Of a stretch of DNA of 64,000 bases, positions 1 through 9,681 are shown piece after piece. The notes beneath the pieces were generated by a model. It was not told the origin of the DNA, ran no database searches, and was given only the letters and a program-made list of their open reading frames with translations. Source of the stretch: Ottowia testudinis. Its GTDB lineage: Bacteria > Pseudomonadota > Gammaproteobacteria > Burkholderiales > Burkholderiaceae_C. Each line of letters opens with the position of its first letter. Positions within the stretch are counted from its first letter, which is position 1. The stretch lies in contig NZ_CP071796.1 in assembly GCF_017498525.1 (NCBI RefSeq), forward strand, positions 3,410,001-3,474,000, read 5' to 3'. A program made the position numbers and the translations under genes.

Positions 1-9
1 AACTTCCAT
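1..9 (-). CDS. pstB: Possible first codons of pstB (phosphate ABC transporter ATPase), cut by window edge
   Basis: Only three codons (M-E-V) lie in the window. On the minus strand an ATG at 9 follows AAGGA by a suitable distance and sits directly downstream of pstA, where the Pst ATPase gene normally lies. The product cannot be confirmed from three codons; the call rests on operon order. Confidence 0.35.
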
Positions 10-49
10 GACGAATCCTTGTTGAATTTTTGTGATGGCGGCCGCGCGG

Positions 50-916
50 TCAATGCCCGGCCGACTTTTCGCGGAAGAACACCCGCGCCACGATGTTGAT
101 GGCCAGCACGGTCAGCGTGATCAGCAGCGCGCCACCCCAGGCCAGGCGAATCCAGTTGTCGTAGGGGCTCATGGCGAACTGGAAGATCACCACCGGCAGA
201 TTGGCCATCGGCTGGCCCATGTTGGTGCTGAAGAACTGGTTGTTCAATGCGGTGAACAGCAATGGCGCCGTCTCGCCACTGACGCGCGCGATCGCCAACA
301 GCAGGCCGGTGATGACGCCGCTCTTGGCCGCGCGCAAGGTGATCATCAGAGATACCTTCCAGCGCGGCGCACCCAGCGCGGCCGCTGCCTCGCGCAGGCT
401 GCCCGGCACCAGGCGCAGCATGTTCTCGGTGGTGCGCACCACCACCGGAATGGCGATCAGCGACAGCGCCAGCGAACCCGCGAAACCCGAGAAGTGCCCC
501 ATGGGCGCCACCAGGATGGCGTACACGAACAAGCCCAGAACGATGGAAGGCGCCGACAACATGATGTCGGTGACGAAGCGGGTGAGTTCGGCGGTCTTGC
601 TCTCGTCGCCGTACTCGGCCAGATAGATGCCGGCCAGGATGCCGACCGGCGTGGACACCAGCACCGTCAGCCCGAGCATCATCAGGCTGCCGACGATGGC
701 GTTGCGCAGACCGCCCCCGTCGGAGCCAGGCGCAGGCGTATCGCGCATGAACATGTTCAGATCCACGGCGGCCAGCCCCTTGCTGAACAGCACGAACAGG
801 ATCCACAGCAGCACCACCAGGCCCAACGCCATGGCCGCCATCGACAGCGCCAAGCCGACGGCGTTGGCGGTGCGGCGCTTCTTGTACAGCGCACTTTCGA
901 CTTGCAGGGTGTTCAT
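50..916 (-). CDS. pstA: Phosphate ABC transporter permease PstA
   Basis: One of the two inner-membrane permeases of the PstSCAB high-affinity phosphate importer. The 288-residue protein has a first membrane segment at about residues 25-48 and then a typical ABC permease core. The EAA-type cytoplasmic loop is visible as REAAAALGAPRWK around residues 176-188; it contacts the PstB ATPase. The start is one base past the pstC stop codon, indicating translational coupling in a pstS-pstC-pstA operon. Length and order match the family. Confidence 0.95.
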   Translation of the reverse strand: MNTLQVESALYKKRRTANAVGLALSMAAMALGLVVLLWILFVLFSKGLAAVDLNMFMRDTPAPGSDGGGLRNAIVGSLMMLGLTVLVSTPVGILAGIYLAEYGDESKTAELTRFVTDIMLSAPSIVLGLFVYAILVAPMGHFSGFAGSLALSLIAIPVVVRTTENMLRLVPGSLREAAAALGAPRWKVSLMITLRAAKSGVITGLLLAIARVSGETAPLLFTALNNQFFSTNMGQPMANLPVVIFQFAMSPYDNWIRLAWGGALLITLTVLAINIVARVFFREKSAGH

Positions 917-917
917 G

Positions 918-1931
918 TCAGGTCCCCTTGGCGCGCTCGGCGCGGATGATCATGATCTTGGCCAGGGACAAGACGACGAAGGTGATGATGAACAGCAGGA
1001 AGCCCAGCGCGAACAGCGTCGTCAGGTGCAGATTGGCGGCCTCTCCGAATTCATTGGCCAGTACCGAGGCGATCGAAGTGCCGGGCGAGAACAGCGAAGT
1101 CGGCATGCGGTTGGCGTTGCCGATCACGAAGGTGACCGCCATGGTTTCGCCCAGTGCGCGGCCCAAGCCAAGCATGATGCCGCCGATGACCCCTTTGTGC
1201 GTGTACGGCAGCACGACCTTGCGCACCACTTCCCAGGTGGTGCAGCCCAAGCCGTAGGCCGATTCGCGCAGGATGGGCGGCACGATCTCGAACACATCGC
1301 GCATCACGGCGGCGATGTAAGGCAGGATCATGAAAGCCAGCACAATGCCCGCCGCCAGGATGCCCATGCCGTTGATGGCGCCGCCGAACAGCCAGCCCAC
1401 CAAGGGCATGCCACCCAGCACCTGTTGCAGCGGCGTTTGGATGAAGTCGGCAAAGATTGGCGCGAACACGAACAGCCCGAACATGCCGTAGATGATGGAA
1501 GGCACGGCAGCCAGCAGCTCGATGGCGGTGCCCAGCGGGCGGCGCAGCCAAGTCGGGCAGTTTTCGGTCAGGAACAACGCGATTCCAAATGCCAACGGCA
1601 CGGCGATGAGCAGCGCGATGCCGGCGCTCAGCAACGTGCCAACGATGGCAATGGCGGCGCCAAATTGCTCATTGACGACATCCCACTCCACCGTCCAGAG
1701 AAACTTCAGTCCGAAAGTCTTGAAGGTCGGCCAGGCGCTGACGAACAGCGACACCATGATGCCGATCAATGCCGCCAGCACCAGCAAGGAAAACGCCTGG
1801 GTGCCGCGATGAAACAAAACGTCCTGCCAGCGCTGGCGGCGCGCGATGGCCGCCATGCTGGACGCGACGACATTGACGGTTTTGTCTGGCGAATGCGGTA
1901 GCTTGTCGATGGACGTCATTCCCACGCTCAT
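918..1931 (-). CDS. pstC: Phosphate ABC transporter permease PstC
   Basis: Partner permease of PstA in the phosphate importer. The 337-residue protein has a long cytoplasmic N-terminus, a membrane segment at about residues 47-70, and a binding-protein-dependent permease domain with the loop [17 protein letters not shown] (about 223-239). A second in-frame Met at residue 5 is an alternative start. It lies 90 bp downstream of pstS and one base before pstA on the same strand, so it is probably read as part of the phosphate-starvation operon. Confidence 0.95.
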   Translation of the reverse strand: MSVGMTSIDKLPHSPDKTVNVVASSMAAIARRQRWQDVLFHRGTQAFSLLVLAALIGIMVSLFVSAWPTFKTFGLKFLWTVEWDVVNEQFGAAIAIVGTLLSAGIALLIAVPLAFGIALFLTENCPTWLRRPLGTAIELLAAVPSIIYGMFGLFVFAPIFADFIQTPLQQVLGGMPLVGWLFGGAINGMGILAAGIVLAFMILPYIAAVMRDVFEIVPPILRESAYGLGCTTWEVVRKVVLPYTHKGVIGGIMLGLGRALGETMAVTFVIGNANRMPTSLFSPGTSIASVLANEFGEAANLHLTTLFALGFLLFIITFVVLSLAKIMIIRAERAKGT

Positions 1932-2021
1932 ACAGTCCTCATCGCGCTCATTATGGTTGTTGTGACCGGCGAATCGGCCCAGCCGCGCGTGTGCCGCGCG
2001 GTGGGTCGTACTCGCGCCGGC

Positions 2022-3047
2022 TTACTTGGCGATCTGCGACCAGACCTTGGCGCGGATGTCGTTGGTCAGGCTATCGGGCAGCGAAACGTAGTCCAGCTCT
2101 TCGGCCATCTTCTTGCCGTTCTTGAACGCCCAGTCGAAGAACTTCAGCACTTCGGCCGATTGCGCCTTTTCGGCCGGCTCCTTGTACATCAGGATGAACG
2201 AGGCGGTGGAGATGGGCCAGCTGTTGTCGCCCTTGGCGTTGACCATGGACACGCCCATGCCCGGCACGCTGAACCAGTCCACGCCCGCGGCGGCGGCGGC
2301 GAAGGCGGCATCATCGGGGTTGACGTACTTGCCGGCCTGGTTCTGCACCTGCATGTGAGTCAGCTTGTTTTTCTTGGCGTAGGCGTACTCGACGTATCCG
2401 ATAGCGCCCTTGATGCGGCCCACGTTGGCGGCCACGCCTTCGTTGCCCTTGCCGCCGACCGAAGTCGCGGCCGGCCACTTGACGGCGTTGCCCTTGCCGA
2501 CCTTGTCGGCCCAGTCCTTGCTGACCGCGGTCAGGTAGTCGGTCCAGTTGAAGGTGGTACCCGAGCCGTCGGCGCGGTGCACCACGGTGATGGCCTGGTC
2601 GGGCAGCTTCTTGCCGGGGTTGAGGGCGGCGAACTTGGGGTCGTTCCACTTGGAGATGGTGCCCAGGAACATCTCGGCCAGCACAGGGCCGGTCACGCGC
2701 AGCTCGCCCGGCTTGAAGCCGTCGACGTTCATCACCGGCACGGTGCCGCCGATGATGGCGGGAAACTGCACCATGCCGTCCTTGCCCAGCTCTTCGCCGG
2801 ACAGGGGCGAGTCGGTGGCGCCAAAAGCCACGGTCTTGGCGCGAATCTGGCGAATGCCGCCCGACGAGCCGATCGACTGGTAGTTCAGGCCCGTGCCGGT
2901 GGCCGCCTTGTAGCCTTCGGCCCACTTCGAATACACGGGATAGGGGAAACTGGCGCCAGCGCCGGTGATGTCGGCGGCCTGGGCCGTCGAGGAGACAAAA
3001 GCGCCCACGGCGGTGATCGCCAGGATCTTGAGAAATGTACGCTTCAT
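2022..3047 (-). CDS. pstS: Phosphate-binding periplasmic protein PstS
   Basis: Periplasmic phosphate receptor that delivers phosphate to PstCA. The 341-residue protein begins with a Sec signal peptide (about 1-24, ending STAQA) and continues with the PstS signature ITGAGASFPYPVYSKW and the anion-binding segments SIGSSGGIR and GATDSPL. It is the first gene of the minus-strand pst operon and has a Pho-box-like site 48 bp upstream of its start codon, consistent with PhoB induction under phosphate limitation. Confidence 0.96.
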   Translation of the reverse strand: MKRTFLKILAITAVGAFVSSTAQAADITGAGASFPYPVYSKWAEGYKAATGTGLNYQSIGSSGGIRQIRAKTVAFGATDSPLSGEELGKDGMVQFPAIIGGTVPVMNVDGFKPGELRVTGPVLAEMFLGTISKWNDPKFAALNPGKKLPDQAITVVHRADGSGTTFNWTDYLTAVSKDWADKVGKGNAVKWPAATSVGGKGNEGVAANVGRIKGAIGYVEYAYAKKNKLTHMQVQNQAGKYVNPDDAAFAAAAAGVDWFSVPGMGVSMVNAKGDNSWPISTASFILMYKEPAEKAQSAEVLKFFDWAFKNGKKMAEELDYVSLPDSLTNDIRAKVWSQIAK

Positions 3048-3094
3048 GATGGAGATGCCTTCGGTAGAGGGTTGAAAAGCCGATGGCCCAATGT

Positions 3095-3112
3095 ATTGCC
3101 GAAATATGACGG
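3095..3112 (-). promoter_or_regulatory. Candidate Pho box upstream of pstS
   Basis: The minus strand reads CCGTCATATTTCGGCAAT, close to the two-half-site PhoB consensus CTGTCATAAAACTGTCAT (about 14 of 18 positions if A/T are treated alike in the spacer). It lies 48 bp before the pstS ATG in the pstS/ppx divergent region. The second half-site is weaker than the first, and no strong -10 is obvious. Confidence 0.5.
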
Positions 3113-3240
3113 TTGTGTGACGTCATTCGGCCGGCACGCGACGTTCGCGAAGCGAAGGCGTCGTGGGATGCGCCACAATTGGCAGCGCGTCTCGCCCATC
3201 GTCCTGCCCGCCGCCTTGCGGCCATCCTCGCGCCTCACCC

Positions 3241-4755
3241 ATGCAATCCGGCACCCGTCTCGCCGCTGTGGACCTTGGCTCCAACAGCTTCCGCCTTGAA
3301 ATCGCCCGCCTGGAGCTGGGTCAGCTCCAGCGCATGGAATACCACAAGGAAACCGTGCGCCAGGGCGCTGGCCTCGACGGCGACCGCTGCCTGTCGCCGG
3401 ACGCCATGCAGCGCGGCTGGAATTGCCTGGCGCGCTTTGCCGAGCGGCTGGCCGGTTTTGCGCCCAACCAGGTGCGGGCGGTGGCCACGCAGACGCTGCG
3501 CGAAGCGCGCAACCGCGAGGAATTCCTCACCGTGGCGCAGCGGATCCTGGGGTTTCCGATCGACGTCATCGCCGGCCGCGAGGAGGCGCGTCTCATCTAT
3601 CAGGGCGTGGCCCACCTGCTGCCGCAATCCGACGAGCGGCGTCTGGTGCTGGACATTGGCGGCCGCTCGACCGAACTCATCATCGGCAGCGGCTATGCGC
3701 CGCGCGTGATGGAGTCTTACCGCTTGGGCAGCGTGGCGTGGTCGATGCGCTATTTTCCAGACAACCTGCTGTCGGCCAAGAACTTCGAGCGCGCCGAAAT
3801 CGCGGCCAAGGCGGTACTCGACGACGCCACCGCCACGCATGGCCGGCGCCAATGGGACAAGGCCTATGGCTGCTCGGGCACCGTGGGCGCGATCGCCGAC
3901 ACCCTGTTGCTGGCCGGCCGCGTGCCCGAGCGCTATCTCATCACGCGCGAAGGGCTCGACTGGCTGCGCGACAAGCTGATCAAGGCACAGCACTTCGAAG
4001 CCATCAAGCTCGAAGGCATCAAGGAAGAGCGCAAGGCCGTGATCGCCGGGGGCCTGGCGGTGCTGCGCGCGCTGTTCGACCTGCTGGACATCGAGACGCT
4101 GCAATACGCCTATGGCGCGCTGCGCCACGGCGCGCTGTACGACATGCTGGACCGCGAGCAAGAACAGACCGACGTGCGCAACGCCGCGGTCGAAGCGCTG
4201 GCCGCCAAGTTCAACGTCGACGCCGCGCAAGGCGCACGCGTGTCGCGCGCGGCGCTGATGCTGTTCGACCAGCTGGCGCCCAGCTCGTTGAAGAAAAAGC
4301 AGCGGCAGGAGCTGGAGCGCCAGATCGACTGGGCCGCGCGGCTGCACGAGATCGGCTCGCGCATCTCGCACGCCGACTATCACAAGCACGGCGCCTACAT
4401 CCTCGACCACGCCGACGTTTCAGGTTTCGCGATGCACGAATTGCACGCCCTGAGCCAGCTCGTGCTGGGCCACCGCGGCAAGTTGCGCAAGCTCGAGGCG
4501 CGCTTTGGCGACGCGCTGTTCATGCGCCAGCTGATGGCGCTGCGGCTGGCCGTCATCCTGTGCCATGCGCGCCAGGACCCGGAGACTCAGCAGATCACGG
4601 CGGCCCCCGACGCCGAGCCGGCGCATGGCTTCACCCTCAGCGTCAAGAATGGTTGGGACGAGCGCTGGCCGCAGTCGGCGCACCTGTTGCGCGAGGAAGT
4701 GGTGGCGTGGCAGAAAACGCCTTGGGGATTTCGGCTCCGCGCGGGTGCCCGTTAA
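3241..4755 (+). CDS. ppx: Exopolyphosphatase (Ppx/GppA family)
   Basis: Cytosolic enzyme that releases terminal phosphate from polyphosphate (or acts on pppGpp). The 504-residue product starts MQSGTRLAAVDLGSNSFRLE, the actin-like phosphate-1 motif, and has the phosphate-2-like segment LVLDIGGRSTELIIG near residue 135. A C-terminal HD-like helical region with HEIGSRISHADYHKHGAYI follows at about residue 365. An upstream in-frame ATG exists, but this start places the catalytic motif at the usual N-terminal position. It is divergent from pstS, so both phosphate genes share one intergenic region. Confidence 0.93.
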   Translation: MQSGTRLAAVDLGSNSFRLEIARLELGQLQRMEYHKETVRQGAGLDGDRCLSPDAMQRGWNCLARFAERLAGFAPNQVRAVATQTLREARNREEFLTVAQRILGFPIDVIAGREEARLIYQGVAHLLPQSDERRLVLDIGGRSTELIIGSGYAPRVMESYRLGSVAWSMRYFPDNLLSAKNFERAEIAAKAVLDDATATHGRRQWDKAYGCSGTVGAIADTLLLAGRVPERYLITREGLDWLRDKLIKAQHFEAIKLEGIKEERKAVIAGGLAVLRALFDLLDIETLQYAYGALRHGALYDMLDREQEQTDVRNAAVEALAAKFNVDAAQGARVSRAALMLFDQLAPSSLKKKQRQELERQIDWAARLHEIGSRISHADYHKHGAYILDHADVSGFAMHELHALSQLVLGHRGKLRKLEARFGDALFMRQLMALRLAVILCHARQDPETQQITAAPDAEPAHGFTLSVKNGWDERWPQSAHLLREEVVAWQKTPWGFRLRAGAR

Positions 4756-4780
4756 ACGTCTGTTTCAAGTAAAAATTGCC

Positions 4781-4827
4781 GCCAGCGCTTGTCCATCAAG
4801 CGCGATCAGCTATCAATTTAGAAGCAA
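4781..4827 (+). repeat. Dispersed palindromic repeat, copy R1
   Basis: Contains GCGCTTG-TCCAT-CAAGCGC followed by GATCAGCTATCAA, a full copy of the repeat family found throughout the window. It lies between ppx and the tail-to-tail phosphatase gene. Confidence 0.85.
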
Positions 4828-4842
4828 TCGAAAAGGGTCTGC

Positions 4843-5601
4843 TCAGCGCGCGCCGCTTGGCGCCAGATAAAGCTCGGCCAGGCGCCGGCGCTCGGCGGCA
4901 CCCACGCCGAGCGCATCGGCCAGGTAGGCGTCGATGCCGCCATGCGCCTGCTCGGCGGCGTGCAGCGCGGCGTCGAGAAAATCCGCTTGCACGCGCCACA
5001 GCACGTTGAGCACCTCGCGCGGCGCGCGACTCTCATCGAACGCCGGCATGCGGTAGAGGTCGTTGGTCAGCAGGTAGTCCTGCATCACCACCTCGCGCGG
5101 CACGTCCAGCGCCAGCAGGATGAGCGCGGCCGCGAAGCCCGTGCGGTCCTTGCCAGCGGTGCAGTGGAGCACCAGCGGCGCATCACTCTCCAGCAGGTGC
5201 GAAAACAGCGCCGCAAAGCGCGCCGCGTTGTCGTGCACGAAGGCGCGATAGGTGTGCTGCATCAGCTCGACCGTGCGCGCGGGCGTCACGGCTTGGCCGG
5301 CGTGCAGCAGATCCTTCAAGCCCTGCACCACCGTCGGCTCGATCGGCAAGGCGTGTTGCGTCACGCCCGGCAAGTGATAGGGCGTGGCGGCCCGCTCACC
5401 GGTGCCGCGAAAGTCGAACGCGCGGGTGACGCCCAGACGCTGGACCGCCTGCGCATCCTCCGCTGTCAGACTGGCCAGGTGATCGGAGCGAAACAACCGC
5501 CGCCAGCGCACCGGCAGCCCGGCGGCGCTTTGGTAGCCGCCCAGGTCACGGAAATTGCTGGCGCCGGACAGGCGCAGTGAACGGTCGGGGTGGCCAAGCA
5601 T
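4843..5601 (-). CDS. Tyrosine-protein phosphatase (Y_phosphatase3 type)
   Basis: A 252-residue cytosolic phosphatase of the bacterial LipA/Y_phosphatase3 group. The P-loop HCTAGKDRTG at residues 146-155 gives the nucleophile Cys147 and Arg153. The N-terminal signature GASNFRDLGGY is typical of the group, and DFRGTGER may carry the general-acid region. The substrate is unknown; relatives act on phosphotyrosine or phosphoinositides. It is a single gene, tail-to-tail with ppx across a repeat copy. Confidence 0.9.
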   Translation of the reverse strand: MLGHPDRSLRLSGASNFRDLGGYQSAAGLPVRWRRLFRSDHLASLTAEDAQAVQRLGVTRAFDFRGTGERAATPYHLPGVTQHALPIEPTVVQGLKDLLHAGQAVTPARTVELMQHTYRAFVHDNAARFAALFSHLLESDAPLVLHCTAGKDRTGFAAALILLALDVPREVVMQDYLLTNDLYRMPAFDESRAPREVLNVLWRVQADFLDAALHAAEQAHGGIDAYLADALGVGAAERRRLAELYLAPSGAR

Positions 5602-5832
5602 GGTCGGGAGCGTAAGCAGTGCAAAAAATCAATCCAATATTGTCGGCCCAGCGCGTGACGACCAGGCGACGCGGCACGCACCCATCGCAGTTGGCAACGG
5701 CCGCGGCGCGCGTTCGTCCTACAGGCGCGCTGCCGCCCGCTCCTCACAATCTCGCCACGTCCTGATATAGGGACATGCGTTGCGCGGGCGCATGGCGGGA
5801 ACCGTGAACACGCCAAACAGGGAGTGCGCCTC

Positions 5833-8250
5833 GTGACAGAACCTTGCAAGCCAGCGTCGCCAGCACCCGAGGCAGCCGCTCAGCGCGCGCCAATGGTATC
5901 GCCGCGTGCGGCGGCAGAGCTGGCGGCGCAGACCGCCGAGCCGCTGCCCCGGCCGCCGCTGATGAACGGCTTGGTGAGTACCGCCGTGATCGTGGCGGCG
6001 CTGTACTTCGGGCGCGATCTTCTGATGCCGCTGGCACTGGCGATTTTGGTCGGCTTCGTGCTCGACCCCATGGTGTCGTGGCTCAAGCGCCGCGGCGTGC
6101 CGCGCGCGGCCGCGGTGGCGCTGGTGGTGTTTTCGGCGCTGGCGCTGCTGGTGGCCAGCGGCGTGTTCGTCTTCGCGCAGCTGCGGCAGATCGGCAACGA
6201 TTTGCCGGTTTACGAAACCAACATCACCCGCAAGCTGCGCAGCTTTGGCGCCGCGCTGCGTCAGCCGGGCGTGCTCGACCAGTATTCGCGCGTGGTGACG
6301 CGGGTCGAGCGCGAGTTCGAGCAAGTCCAGCGCACGGCCGAGGGCCCCAAGCCGCGCGCCGAACAGCCGGCCCGCGTCGAGATCGTCGGCCAGGCCGTCA
6401 AACCCTGGCAGCGCCTGCTGGCCTGGGGCGAATCGTTCGCCACGCCGCTGGCGCTGGTCGGCATCGTCTTCGTGTTCGTGGTCCTGATCCTGCTGGACAA
6501 GGGCGAATTGCGCGACAAGGTGCTGAGGCTTTTGGGCACCAACCTGCATCGCACCACCGACGCGCTGGACGACGCCGCCACCCGCGTGAGCAAATACCTG
6601 ACGATGCAGTTGCTGGTCAACGCCACCTACGGGCTTCCGATGGCGCTCGGCCTGCTGTTCATTGGCGTGCCGGGCGCGCTGGTGTGGGGCTTGCTGGCGG
6701 CGCTGCTGCGCTTCGTGCCGTATGTGGGGCCGATGATCGCGGCGATTTTTCCGGTCATGCTGGCGTTCGCCATCGATCCCGGCTGGAACATGGTGCTGTG
6801 GACGGTGGCGCTGATCGCCACGCTGGAGCTGATCAGCAACAACGTCATCGAGCCCTGGTTGTATGGCAGCAGCACCGGCATGTCGACGCTGTCGCTGATC
6901 CTGGCGGCGATGTTCTGGACCGCGCTTTGGGGGCCGATCGGCCTGGTGCTGTCGACACCGATGACGGTGGTGCTGCTGGTGCTGGGCCACTACCTGCCGC
7001 AGCTGCAGTTTCTCGAAGTGTTGCTGGGCAGCGAACGCGCGCTGGACGAACCCACGCGGCTGCACCAGCGTCTGCTAGCGGGCGATGTGGAAGAGGCAGT
7101 GGACCTGGCCTTGCAGCATGCCGAGGAAACCTCGCCCCAGCACTTCTACGACCAGGTCGGCCTGGGCGCGCTGCGTCTGGCCTCCACGGCGCACGACACC
7201 GTGGCCACCGCCGAGCACCGTCATCGCGTGGTCAGCGGCATGGAGCGCGTGCTGGACGAAATGCGCGACACCTACCCGCCGCCAGGCGATTTGCCCCTGC
7301 GCGTGGCCTGCATCGGCGGGCGCTGGGCCATGGACGCGCTGTCGGCCGACATGGCGGCGCATGCACTGACCCTGAACGGCATCGGCAGCCGCGTGCTGCA
7401 ACTCGGCGTCATGTCGTCCGACTATTTCGCGCGGCTCGACCTGCGTGGCGTGGAAGTCATCTGCCTGTGCTACTTCTCGCCCGACCCCACGACCTTGGCC
7501 AAGTATTTCGTGCGACGCCTCAAGCGCCGCTGGCCGGATTTGCAGGTCGTGTTGGCGGCGTGGAATCACGAACCCATGGCCCAAGTCGCCCACACGACCG
7601 AGAAGATCGGCGCCGACGCCTTCGTCACCACGCTCGACGAGTTGGTCGCGCAGGCGCAAAGCCGATTGGTCAATGCGGCCGGTCTGCCCCACGTGCCGCC
7701 GCCCGTGCCCGAAAACGAAGCCCAACGCCTGCAGGCGCTGCAGGCCAGCGGCCTGCTCAACCCGGCACTGCGCGGCCGTTTGGACGCCTTGGCCAAGCGT
7801 GCGGCCGACGTATTCGATTGCCACGGCGCCCACATCGCGCTGCTGGACGAAGCGTGGCAATTGACGCACGGCGACGCGGGCGCGGCCGGCCGCCCGGATG
7901 AAGGCGCGCCCGAGCGCGACGCGCCGCGCGAGCAATCGATAAGCGGCCACGTGGTGGCGCTGGGCGAGCCGCTGGTGGTGGCGGATGTGCAGCGCGACGC
8001 GCGCTTTGCCGCCAACCCGTTGCTGGCCGAGCGCGGCGTGCGCTTCTTCGCCGGCGCGCCGCTGCGCACGGCCGACGGCTTCGTGTTGGGCGCGTTCTGC
8101 GTGGTCGACGATCGGCCGCGCACGCTGTCGCCGCGCGACGTCATCTTGCTCGGCCACATGGCCGGCGAGGTGATGCAGGCGGCACGCCAGCAGGCCGCCA
8201 AGGCACCGGCCGATCCGGCACCGGCCGGGGCGCCGCCGCAGGCGGGCTGA
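5833..8250 (+). CDS. AI-2E-family permease fused to a cobalamin-binding-like domain and a GAF domain
   Basis: About 805 residues. Residues ~45-400 form the AI-2E/PerM-type membrane region: paired N-terminal helices, a large soluble loop, and the conserved block LRFVPYVGPMIAAIFP. A soluble linker follows. Residues ~490-620 resemble a B12-binding Rossmann fold (RVACIGGRWAMDALSADMAA, then a repeating beta-alpha pattern), but the His of DxHxxG is not evident. Residues ~655-785 look like a GAF sensor (SGHVVALGEPLVVADVQRD). The GTG at 5833 was chosen because GGGAG lies 8 bases before it; GTG 5824 and ATG 5893 are alternatives. Transport substrate and signal are unknown. The three-part fusion is unusual. 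Confidence 0.82.
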   Translation: MTEPCKPASPAPEAAAQRAPMVSPRAAAELAAQTAEPLPRPPLMNGLVSTAVIVAALYFGRDLLMPLALAILVGFVLDPMVSWLKRRGVPRAAAVALVVFSALALLVASGVFVFAQLRQIGNDLPVYETNITRKLRSFGAALRQPGVLDQYSRVVTRVEREFEQVQRTAEGPKPRAEQPARVEIVGQAVKPWQRLLAWGESFATPLALVGIVFVFVVLILLDKGELRDKVLRLLGTNLHRTTDALDDAATRVSKYLTMQLLVNATYGLPMALGLLFIGVPGALVWGLLAALLRFVPYVGPMIAAIFPVMLAFAIDPGWNMVLWTVALIATLELISNNVIEPWLYGSSTGMSTLSLILAAMFWTALWGPIGLVLSTPMTVVLLVLGHYLPQLQFLEVLLGSERALDEPTRLHQRLLAGDVEEAVDLALQHAEETSPQHFYDQVGLGALRLASTAHDTVATAEHRHRVVSGMERVLDEMRDTYPPPGDLPLRVACIGGRWAMDALSADMAAHALTLNGIGSRVLQLGVMSSDYFARLDLRGVEVICLCYFSPDPTTLAKYFVRRLKRRWPDLQVVLAAWNHEPMAQVAHTTEKIGADAFVTTLDELVAQAQSRLVNAAGLPHVPPPVPENEAQRLQALQASGLLNPALRGRLDALAKRAADVFDCHGAHIALLDEAWQLTHGDAGAAGRPDEGAPERDAPREQSISGHVVALGEPLVVADVQRDARFAANPLLAERGVRFFAGAPLRTADGFVLGAFCVVDDRPRTLSPRDVILLGHMAGEVMQAARQQAAKAPADPAPAGAPPQAG

Positions 8251-8290
8251 GCGCGTCGCCGGGCCATGTTTTTTTATGAAATTGGGTTGT

Positions 8291-8334
8291 AGCGCCTGTG
8301 CATCAAGCGCGAACAGCTATCAATCCGATAGTAA
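8291..8334 (+). repeat. Dispersed palindromic repeat, copy R2
   Basis: AGCGCCTGTGCATCAAGCGC followed by GAACAGCTATCAA. It lies in the 335-bp gap between the permease-GAF gene and rpoH. Apart from this repeat and the rpoH control sites at the far end of the gap, nothing else is recognisable there. Confidence 0.8.
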
Positions 8335-8526
8335 TCAGCGCGGAAATGACCTTGTCGCCGCGCTCGCACATTGACGAAGATTGCTCCTCTATTCATAGCG
8401 TCTCACGCCTGATGCGAAAGCGCTGAAGCTGGTTTTTATGCATATTGATCACGCCCCATGCGGCCTCGTCCGACGGCGCGTTGAATGCTGCGCGGATAAA
8501 GTGGGTGGCCGGGTTGAACTTTGCCT

Positions 8527-8553
8527 TTAGCACTCACTCCAAGAGAGTGCTAA
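8527..8553 (+). promoter_or_regulatory. CIRCE operator (HrcA-binding site) upstream of rpoH
   Basis: TTAGCACTC, nine bases, GAGTGCTAA: an exact match to the CIRCE consensus with the canonical 9-bp spacer. It lies 32 bp before the rpoH start codon, and its right arm overlaps the likely -10 element, so HrcA binding should block transcription. Confidence 0.95.
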
Positions 8554-8556
8554 AAT
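8548..8556 (+). promoter_or_regulatory. Extended -10 promoter element for rpoH
   Basis: TGC followed by TAAAAT matches an extended -10 (TGn-TAnnnT). No good -35 lies 17 bp upstream, which fits an extended -10 promoter. It shares bases with the right CIRCE arm. Confidence 0.55.
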
Positions 8557-8585
8557 ACCCGAGCAATATGAAAGGACTTTCAACG

Positions 8586-9521
<936 letters not shown>

Positions 9522-9541
9522 CGTCCGCCCATGCCGATGAA

Positions 9542-9571
9542 GCGGCCGTCCTTCGGGGCGGTCGCTTTTTT
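9542..9571 (+). terminator. Rho-independent terminator of rpoH
   Basis: GCGGCCGTCC, loop TTCG, GGGCGGTCGC: a 10-bp stem (two wobble pairs) with a UUCG tetraloop, then six T. It starts 20 bp after the rpoH stop codon. Confidence 0.9.
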
Positions 9572-9585
9572 CATGGCGTTTTCAG

Positions 9586-9634
9586 CGGTTTGCGCTTGTC
9601 CATCAAGCGCGAGCAGCTATCAAAATAAAAGCAA
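9586..9634 (+). repeat. Dispersed palindromic repeat, copy R3
   Basis: GCGCTTG-TCCAT-CAAGCGC followed by GAGCAGCTATCAAAATAAAA; one of the best-conserved copies. It lies just after the rpoH terminator. Confidence 0.9.
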
Positions 9635-9681
9635 ACAGCCGGCGGGATAATCACCGCTTTAGCCGTTCAACCACCCATCGA

